A stretch of DNA of 64,000 bases from JBJYKD01 sp049310025 (lineage in GTDB: Bacteria > Bacillota > Thermosediminibacteria > Thermosediminibacterales > Tepidanaerobacteraceae). The translations under genes were made by a program, and so were the position numbers. The stretch covers positions 1-64,000 of the forward strand of contig NZ_JBJYKD010000002.1 in the NCBI RefSeq assembly GCF_049310025.1. The letters run 5' to 3'. Shown here in pieces: positions 59,229 through 64,000 of this stretch. Every line of letters begins with the position of its first letter. Position 1 is the first letter of the stretch. The notes beneath the pieces are model-generated. The model saw only the letters and a list, made by a program, of their open reading frames with translations. It was not told the DNA's origin and made no database searches.

Positions 59229-59669
59229 CTACCTCGTACCCGTACGGTGTCTAAAATTCTTTACCATTTTTACGGTTGTGCCCTTTCCGGGTTCGGATTT
59301 CACTTCTAGCTCATCCATAAAATTTTCCATAATGGTAAAACCCATTCCCGACCGGTCCAGTTCTGGTTTGGACGTCCACAGCGGCTGCCTTGCTTTTTCT
59401 ATATCCTCAATACCTTTTCCCCAATCCTGAACCCAAATGTCGATTCTGCCCTCATATAATTTAGCCTTTATCCTTATTGTACCCACCGTATCTTCATAGC
59501 CATGAATAATGCTATTTGTGACAGCTTCGGAAACCGCCGTTTTGATATCCGCCAGTTCGTCCAGAGTGGGGTCCAGTTGAGAAGCAAAAGCAGCCACCAC
59601 CACTCTGGCAAAACCTTCATTTTGAGACTTGCTTAAAAAATCCACCTGCATTTCGTTCAGTATTTCCAT
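59229..59669 (-). CDS. spoIIAB: Anti-sigma-F factor SpoIIAB
   Basis: A 146-residue GHKL-type serine kinase with TAVSEAVTNSIIHGY (N box), WVQDWGKGIED (G1) and DRSGMGFTIM (G2). It binds sigma-F and phosphorylates SpoIIAA. Confidence 0.96.
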   Translation of the reverse strand: MEILNEMQVDFLSKSQNEGFARVVVAAFASQLDPTLDELADIKTAVSEAVTNSIIHGYEDTVGTIRIKAKLYEGRIDIWVQDWGKGIEDIEKARQPLWTSKPELDRSGMGFTIMENFMDELEVKSEPGKGTTVKMVKNFRHRTGTR

Positions 59670-59673
59670 ATAA

Positions 59674-60015
59674 TCACTCCTTTAATTTGTCTATGGCTTC
59701 CTTTTCATCATTATAGCAGGCTACAATGCCAAAAAGCCCTGCCATTTCAAAGATTCTCTTTACCCGGGCGTTCAAACCGGCTACGGCGACTTTTCCGCCC
59801 GTTCTTTGAAGGGCTTTGTAACGGCCTATTATCATTCCAATTCCGGAACTATCCATAAAAGATACGTTCTTAAAGTTGAACAAAATTTTTTTAATAGGAA
59901 ATTTCATCATATTTTCTTCCATCTGACTTTTCACTAAAAAAGCCGTATAATGGTCCAGTTCACCCCTTAGATTTACTATCATTATGTCTCCCAATACTCT
60001 GATGCTTGAGCTCAT
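59674..60015 (-). CDS. spoIIAA: Anti-anti-sigma factor SpoIIAA
   Basis: A 113-residue STAS-domain protein with NFKNVSFMDSSGIGMIIGRY; the phosphorylated serine is within MDSSG. It frees sigma-F by capturing SpoIIAB. The ATG follows a sigma-H promoter by about 30 bases. Confidence 0.96.
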   Translation of the reverse strand: MSSSIRVLGDIMIVNLRGELDHYTAFLVKSQMEENMMKFPIKKILFNFKNVSFMDSSGIGMIIGRYKALQRTGGKVAVAGLNARVKRIFEMAGLFGIVACYNDEKEAIDKLKE

Positions 60016-60048
60016 TTTATCCCCCCTTTACATTACAGCTTATATTAA

Positions 60049-60075
60049 GTTCTACAACAAAAAGGAAAATCCTGC
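60049..60075 (-). promoter_or_regulatory. Sigma-H promoter of the spoIIA operon
   Basis: On the minus strand GCAGGATTT, 11 bases, GTAGAAC: the -35 is a perfect RNAGGAWWW and the -10 matches RNNGAAT with one substitution, at the standard spacing. The same promoter type controls spoIIA in Bacillus. Confidence 0.8.
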
Positions 60076-60080
60076 TAAAA

Positions 60081-60141
60081 TAAAAGAATCTTCCCTTTAA
60101 ATACCTAAAAAACTGTAAGGTTTTAAAGGGCAGATTCTTTT
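60081..60141 (-). terminator. Terminator of dacF
   Basis: AAAAGAATC/GATTCTTTT plus CCCTTTAA/TTAAAGGG form a long stem separated by a small mismatch; U residues follow on the minus strand. It isolates dacF from spoIIAA. Confidence 0.8.
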
Positions 60142-60200
60142 GGTTCTAATAAATTTTTTTCACGTAAAGGCGAGCGTCAAGCAATTGGCAGCAGCGGGTT

Positions 60201-61373
60201 TTAAAAATTAATCCATCGGGCCAGCACCCTTTTAAGGATATCAAACATACCCGCTTTTTTTACGTCTTCCGATACCACCAGGTCCGTTTGGCCAACGGTC
60301 CGGCCATCTTGTTCCGCTATGAGAATTCCCACTTTTTGGCCCTTTTCAAGAGGGGCGAACAATTTATCCGGAAGATTTACCCTGGTGCTTATGCCCTGTT
60401 CCTTGCCCTTTTCTGTCAAAATGCTCAAATCCGACGCCGCCACAATATTTACTTCTTTCAAAACACCTTTTTCTACCGGGATAGCCCTCTGAACCGAGCC
60501 CTTTTTTGCAATTACAATCGAATCATAATGTCCAAAGCCATAATCCAGAAGTTTGATCGTATCTTCAAACCGCTGTTTGGAATTCTCCGCATTTAGAACC
60601 ACGGATATAAGCCTGAAATCGCCCCGTTTTGCCGTGCCCGCAAAACAGAAACCGGCTTTTTGATGGAAACCCGTCTTGAGGCCGTCAAGACCTTCATATT
60701 TCCCCAACAATTTATTGGTGTTCGCCAGCATGGTGGCATCTCTTTTTTTATCGGTATGCTCCAGGTAGTCCATCCATACGGTTGACCATTCAAATACTTT
60801 GGGGTGTTTCACCAGTTCTTTTGCCATCAGAGCTACATCGTAGGCGCTGGTGTAGTGATTGGGGTCGGATAGGCCGTGGGGGTTTACAAAGTTTGTATTT
60901 TTCATTCCCAGGGCTTTTGCCCTGTCATTCATCATTTTGACAAATCCCTCGACACTGCCGCCCAGATACTCGGCCACGGCGACCGATGCATCGTTGGCAG
61001 ATGCTATGGTTATGCATTTAAGCAATGTCTCAAAGGTCTGTTCTTCTCCAGGCCCCAGAAATACCTGGCTTCCTCCCGTTTTCCATGCCCTTTCGCTGAT
61101 TTTAATCGTATCGCTCATCTTTACCTTCCCGGAATCCAACGCCTCAAAAGCCAAAAGCAGCGTCATGATTTTCGTAATACTGGCCGGTTCTAATTTTTCA
61201 TGAGCGTTTTTTTCAAAAAGTACTTTTCCCGTGCCGGCGTCCATCAAAATAGCCGAAGGAGACTTTACGTCTGGTTGGGGTTGGGCCATGGCGGGATTTA
61301 AAATACTAAGCAGGTTGAAAATAATCAATCCCGCAATAAGTATTATTAACCTTTTTTTGCTGGTCAGAACCAT
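60201..61373 (-). CDS. dacF: Sporulation-associated D-alanyl-D-alanine carboxypeptidase DacF
   Basis: About 390 residues of the PBP5 family, with a signal peptide up to about residue 29, SITKIMTLL (SxxK), SAN in ASANDASVAVAEY, and LKTGFHQKAGFC (KTG). Location just upstream of spoIIAA-AB-sigF is the arrangement of Bacillus dacF. ATG at 61373 with GGGAGGAAG is chosen; the open frame begins 32 codons earlier. A sigma-F-like promoter is upstream. It probably modifies the spore peptidoglycan. Confidence 0.92.
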   Translation of the reverse strand: MVLTSKKRLIILIAGLIIFNLLSILNPAMAQPQPDVKSPSAILMDAGTGKVLFEKNAHEKLEPASITKIMTLLLAFEALDSGKVKMSDTIKISERAWKTGGSQVFLGPGEEQTFETLLKCITIASANDASVAVAEYLGGSVEGFVKMMNDRAKALGMKNTNFVNPHGLSDPNHYTSAYDVALMAKELVKHPKVFEWSTVWMDYLEHTDKKRDATMLANTNKLLGKYEGLDGLKTGFHQKAGFCFAGTAKRGDFRLISVVLNAENSKQRFEDTIKLLDYGFGHYDSIVIAKKGSVQRAIPVEKGVLKEVNIVAASDLSILTEKGKEQGISTRVNLPDKLFAPLEKGQKVGILIAEQDGRTVGQTDLVVSEDVKKAGMFDILKRVLARWINF

Positions 61374-61396
61374 AAAAAATCTTCCTCCCTTCATCT

Positions 61397-61426
61397 TTAG
61401 TTTTCCATCGGGGAGGAATGTTATGC
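61397..61426 (-). promoter_or_regulatory. Possible sigma-F promoter of dacF
   Basis: On the minus strand GCATA, 15 bases, GGAAAACTAA. The -35 matches GYATA perfectly; the -10 matches GGNNANAHTR best if shifted by one base (TGGAAAACTA). In Bacillus dacF is read by sigma-F. Confidence 0.5.
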
Positions 61427-61492
61427 AATTTAAATTTTGAGACCTTTTTTCAGTGAGGCATAAAGCCATTATTACAAAAAATTTATATCCGC

Positions 61493-62380
61493 TTACGCCC
61501 TGGGATGGGTCCTGTCATACACTTCCTTGATCCTGCTCCTCGTAATATGGGTGTAAATCTGTGTCGTGGAAATATCTGCATGCCCGAGCATTTCCTGGAC
61601 GGCCCTCAAATCCGCCCCATTTTCCAGGAGATGGGTGGCAAAGGAGTGCCGCAGGGTATGAGGGGTTATTTCCTTATTGATACCGGCCTGCCGTGCATAT
61701 TTTTTTATGATCTTCCAGAAACCCTGCCTGGTCAGACCTTCTCCCCGGTGATTAATAAATAATATATTTGTCTCCTTGTCTTTGACCAGTTGCTTTCTTG
61801 CTTCATTTATGTACCTTTCAAGGTAATTTAAGGCGACAGAGCCTATGGGCACAATCCTTTCTTTTGAACCTTTTCCGAAGCAGCGCAAAAAACCCATTTC
61901 AAGATTGACATCTTCAACCCTTATGGAAATCAGTTCGGAAACCCTTATTCCTGTCGCGTAAAGCAATTCCAGCAGCGCCTTATCCCGCAACCCCCATAAA
62001 TTTGTGACATCAGGTTGGTTTAACAGGTCTTCCACTTCTCCTACCGTTAACACGCGGGGCAATCTCTTTTCCAATTTGGGGGTATCCAGATTAATGGTTG
62101 GGTCTTCTTTAATGCGCCTTTCCCGGACTAAAAAGTGGTAAAAGGATTTAATGGCAGCGCAGGCCCTCGATATGCTGCTGCTCGCCTTCCCTTTTTTTTG
62201 CATCAAGAGCAAATACGAAACTATAACGGTCCTGGTCGTGTGGTTTATGTCATTTATTTTTTGCAGCTTTAAAAAATTTATGTAACTTCTTAAATCCCTC
62301 CTGTAGGCGTCTATGGTATTCCTTGACAGCCCTCTCTCCACCGACAAAAAGTCCAGGAATTCCAAAACCAGGTCCTCCAT
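61493..62380 (-). CDS. xerD: Tyrosine recombinase XerD
   Basis: About 295 residues. An N-terminal SAM-like core-binding domain (LSRNTIDAYRRDL) is followed by the catalytic domain with Arg in LYATGIRVSEL, His-x-x-Arg in HTLRHSFATHLL and the nucleophile Tyr in DISTTQIYTHI. It resolves chromosome dimers at dif. ATG at 62380 behind GGGAGG is preferred; the frame extends 40 codons upstream over the end of spoIIM. Confidence 0.94.
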   Translation of the reverse strand: MEDLVLEFLDFLSVERGLSRNTIDAYRRDLRSYINFLKLQKINDINHTTRTVIVSYLLLMQKKGKASSSISRACAAIKSFYHFLVRERRIKEDPTINLDTPKLEKRLPRVLTVGEVEDLLNQPDVTNLWGLRDKALLELLYATGIRVSELISIRVEDVNLEMGFLRCFGKGSKERIVPIGSVALNYLERYINEARKQLVKDKETNILFINHRGEGLTRQGFWKIIKKYARQAGINKEITPHTLRHSFATHLLENGADLRAVQEMLGHADISTTQIYTHITRSRIKEVYDRTHPRA

Positions 62381-62492
62381 AAAATATCCTCCCGTTTCCG
62401 GTCTTAATAAAATATTCCATAAAGGATTCCCCAATTCCTTCTTAAAAGAAAAAGCTCCCAAAATAATTTGTCTTGGAAGCGCTGTAAATCTT

Positions 62493-63119
62493 TTACACAT
62501 ACTGGGTTAACATTTTTATAAAAAGCGGGGAAACGTAGCCTTCAATCAAGCCCGCCAGGACCAGCATAATGCTGAAAGTCAAATTGAACAGCATATAACC
62601 CATTAAAAGCTGCGTATAGTTTTCCGACGGTAGTTTCCTGCGGTTCTTTAACACCGTAATGGAAAAGGTAATACCGGCTACGCCCATCGATAAAATCGCC
62701 GGGATTATGATTATATTTTGCGGTAATATGGACAAAAGCGAAAAAATTATTCCCTTTATTCCCAGTTCGCCTATGAAAAACCCTACCGTAAATCCAAGTA
62801 CAAACCCGCGAAAAAAAATTAAGGCCAGGATTAGCGGTAAACCTATTACCGTTAGGCCCAGAACGCACAGTGCCAGAGCCGTCTTCAGGTTATTGGACAT
62901 AGATATATAAAATATCGTGGAAGAATCCACGTCTATATTTTTTATGTTGGCGAAAAATCCGTTGATAAAATCCAGAAGATCTTTCATCTGGTTTTCGGAC
63001 ATCATGTTTACCTCAACGCTTCCAAAGACAATGCCGGATATAAATACGGCGGAGAGCAATGCGTATAATCCTATATTTTTTTTAAAATAATCCGTTAAAA
63101 GCCTGGGGAAATAATTCAA
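62493..63119 (-). CDS. spoIIM: Stage II sporulation protein M
   Basis: About 208 residues with five membrane helices and the typical GFTVGFFIGELGIKG segment and ILPQNIIIIPA. Together with SpoIID and SpoIIP it makes the engulfment complex in the mother cell. A TTG at 63119 with GGGAGGGG is preferred over ATG at 63140, because the sigma-E promoter leaves no room for a ribosome site before that ATG. Confidence 0.93.
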   Translation of the reverse strand: MNYFPRLLTDYFKKNIGLYALLSAVFISGIVFGSVEVNMMSENQMKDLLDFINGFFANIKNIDVDSSTIFYISMSNNLKTALALCVLGLTVIGLPLILALIFFRGFVLGFTVGFFIGELGIKGIIFSLLSILPQNIIIIPAILSMGVAGITFSITVLKNRRKLPSENYTQLLMGYMLFNLTFSIMLVLAGLIEGYVSPLFIKMLTQYV

Positions 63120-63150
63120 AAGGATCCCCTCCCGTCCCATTTCATAAAAA

Positions 63151-63179
63151 TATTTATGCCGGAAGAGAGGGGAATATGC
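63151..63179 (-). promoter_or_regulatory. Sigma-E promoter of spoIIM
   Basis: On the minus strand GCATATT, 14 bases, CATAAATA. The -35 box is a perfect KMATATT, the spacing is canonical and the -10 matches CATACAHT in 6 of 8 bases. Bacillus spoIIM is sigma-E controlled as well. Confidence 0.75.
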
Positions 63180-63255
63180 TAAATTAATATCTTCCCGTAA
63201 AAACCTCCGCCGACCGATTTGAGCTTCAACTCGCCCTGCCTGCCCTCCATTTTTG

Positions 63256-63795
63256 TTAAGCCCCTTCTATGAAACGGTAAGCCAGCAGGAGTCCCACTAT
63301 GGTTTTTGCGTCCCTGATTTGGCCAGTATAAACTTTTTCAATGGCCTCTTCAAACGGAACTTCTTCCATCTGGATGTACTCATCTTCGTCGGCTTCTTTG
63401 GGTTTACTCTCAAGATCCCGTGCCAGGAACAGATGCATTATTTCGCTGGAGAACCCGGGAGATGTATAAAAATCGGTTAAATGCCGCAGATCCCGGGCAA
63501 AAAAACCGGTTTCTTCCATCAATTCCCTCTGGGCGCATTCCTCTTTATCTTCGCCTTTTTCCAGCTTTCCAGCGGGAATTTCAAGGAGGACGCTCTCCAC
63601 GGGCTTTCTAAACTGCCTTACCATCAACACTTCTTTTTTTTCGTTCATAGCCACCACCGCCACTGCGCCAGGATGGTCTACAATTTCCCTGGTAGAGGTT
63701 TTGCCGTCGGGAAGCCTCACTTCCTCGATCCGCAAGTTCAATATCCTGCCTGAAAAAACGGTCTTGGAGTTTAACGTGGTTTCAAAATACTCCAT
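63256..63795 (-). CDS. ADP-ribose pyrophosphatase (Nudix)
   Basis: About 179 residues. The Nudix box, G-x5-E-x7-REUxEExGU, is present as GKLEKGEDKEECAQRELMEE followed by TGF. PAGKLE and the C-terminal LARDL segment match NudF/YqkG-type ADP-ribose pyrophosphatases. ATG at 63795 with GGGAGATG. The gene next to xerD and spoIIM is a common clostridial arrangement. Confidence 0.92.
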   Translation of the reverse strand: MEYFETTLNSKTVFSGRILNLRIEEVRLPDGKTSTREIVDHPGAVAVVAMNEKKEVLMVRQFRKPVESVLLEIPAGKLEKGEDKEECAQRELMEETGFFARDLRHLTDFYTSPGFSSEIMHLFLARDLESKPKEADEDEYIQMEEVPFEEAIEKVYTGQIRDAKTIVGLLLAYRFIEGA

Positions 63796-63871
63796 TTTCT
63801 CATCTCCCAATTGTAATAAATTTTTATGGGGCACATATAATATTTTAGGACAAGTCAGGGGGGTGGTAAAG

Positions 63872-64000
63872 ATGGAATACATAATTTTTAAAAACGGATT
63901 TTACCTGGTGGGCAAATTTCAAGACATACTCAGATTTTTGAGGGAGAAAGCCAGATTTTACAAGACGGTCAAGGATATGATAAGGTCGGAGCTGAACTGA
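63872..64000 (+). CDS. Small ORF of 42 residues at the window edge
   Basis: A complete frame (ATG to TGA) preceded by GGGGGGTGG at a good distance and by a TATAAT (63836-63841) with a possible TTGTAA 19 bases ahead. It encodes a basic, partly hydrophobic peptide (FLREKARFYKTV). I do not recognise it. It is divergent from the Nudix gene and may belong to a plus-strand operon continuing past the window. Confidence 0.5.
   Translation: MEYIIFKNGFYLVGKFQDILRFLREKARFYKTVKDMIRSELN

Noticed and set aside
1..64000. CRISPR array, prophage, rRNA operon or replication origin
   Set aside because: No regularly spaced repeats, phage structural genes, rRNA sequence or DnaA-box cluster was seen on either strand.

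Overview
The window looks like a chromosomal segment of an anaerobic, endospore-forming Firmicute of the class Clostridia. A thermophile of the Thermosediminibacter / Thermoanaerobacter type is my inference; no rRNA or other decisive marker is present. The basis is a ferredoxin-dependent 2-oxoacid oxidoreductase, sigma-F and spoVA/spoIIM sporulation genes, an IspH-S1 fusion protein, Gram-positive style strong Shine-Dalgarno (SD) sites with many TTG starts, sigma-A promoters and rho-independent terminators, and B12- and Fe-S-dependent amino acid catabolism. Nearly all protein genes lie on the minus strand. The plus strand carries five tRNA genes, one small ORF at the right edge and a decayed transposon relic.

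Layout. 1-7.6 kb: tRNA-Trp behind a perfect sigma-A promoter, then housekeeping genes (purB, an aspartate-type aminotransferase, a lipoprotein, a two-P-loop ATPase, a YpmA-like protein, surE, a TPR protein). 7.7-15.8 kb: a 2-oxoacid:ferredoxin oxidoreductase operon (D-A-B-C order) with a well-formed sigma-54 promoter, its likely PrpR-type activator just upstream, and three tandem M42 aminopeptidase genes in front of that, which suggests a peptide/amino-acid fermentation unit. 16.0-16.35 kb: a tRNA-Met/Thr/Tyr/Lys cluster. 16.5-29 kb: cheR, speD, fni, an ispH-S1 fusion, plsC, cmk, aroH, a BaiN/HI0933-type flavoprotein, an ABC ATPase, speB, speE, a GNAT gene and rluB.

29-42 kb is the most unusual part. 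It is an accessory catabolic island around a B12-dependent mutase resembling ornithine 4,5- and lysine 5,6-aminomutases, but with rearranged domains: a free 76-residue dimerisation-like subunit, and a 605-residue chain with the B12 domain at the N-terminus. Around it are a P-loop protein, an NAD(P)-binding protein, two paralogous Fe-S flavoproteins, a PyrK-like electron-transfer subunit, an FCD-family regulator, a 12-TM transporter, an unrecognised fold-type-I PLP enzyme, a RidA protein and a small conserved protein. Two operons share a near-identical palindrome, CTCATCA(T)(T/A)GATGAG, just in front of the first ribosome-binding site, so the FCD regulator probably controls both. A frameshifted IS607-type recombinase relic sits inside the island.

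42-51 kb: an M1-type peptidase, a D-Ala-D-Ala carboxypeptidase, a MazG-like protein, GerW (YtfJ), a DUF2953 protein, scpB/scpA, trpS, an M50 protease, and lysA behind a lysine riboswitch with a duplicated terminator. 51.2-54.2 kb: a three-gene acyl-CoA dehydratase activase-related module. 54.3-63.1 kb: a sporulation block (spoVAC-AD-AE, an unknown membrane gene, spoVAF; dodecin; spoIIAA-AB-sigF; dacF; xerD; spoIIM), with readable candidate sigma-H, sigma-E, sigma-F and sigma-G promoters. 63.2-64 kb: an ADP-ribose pyrophosphatase and a small divergent ORF. All family assignments are from reading the sequence; no database search was run.
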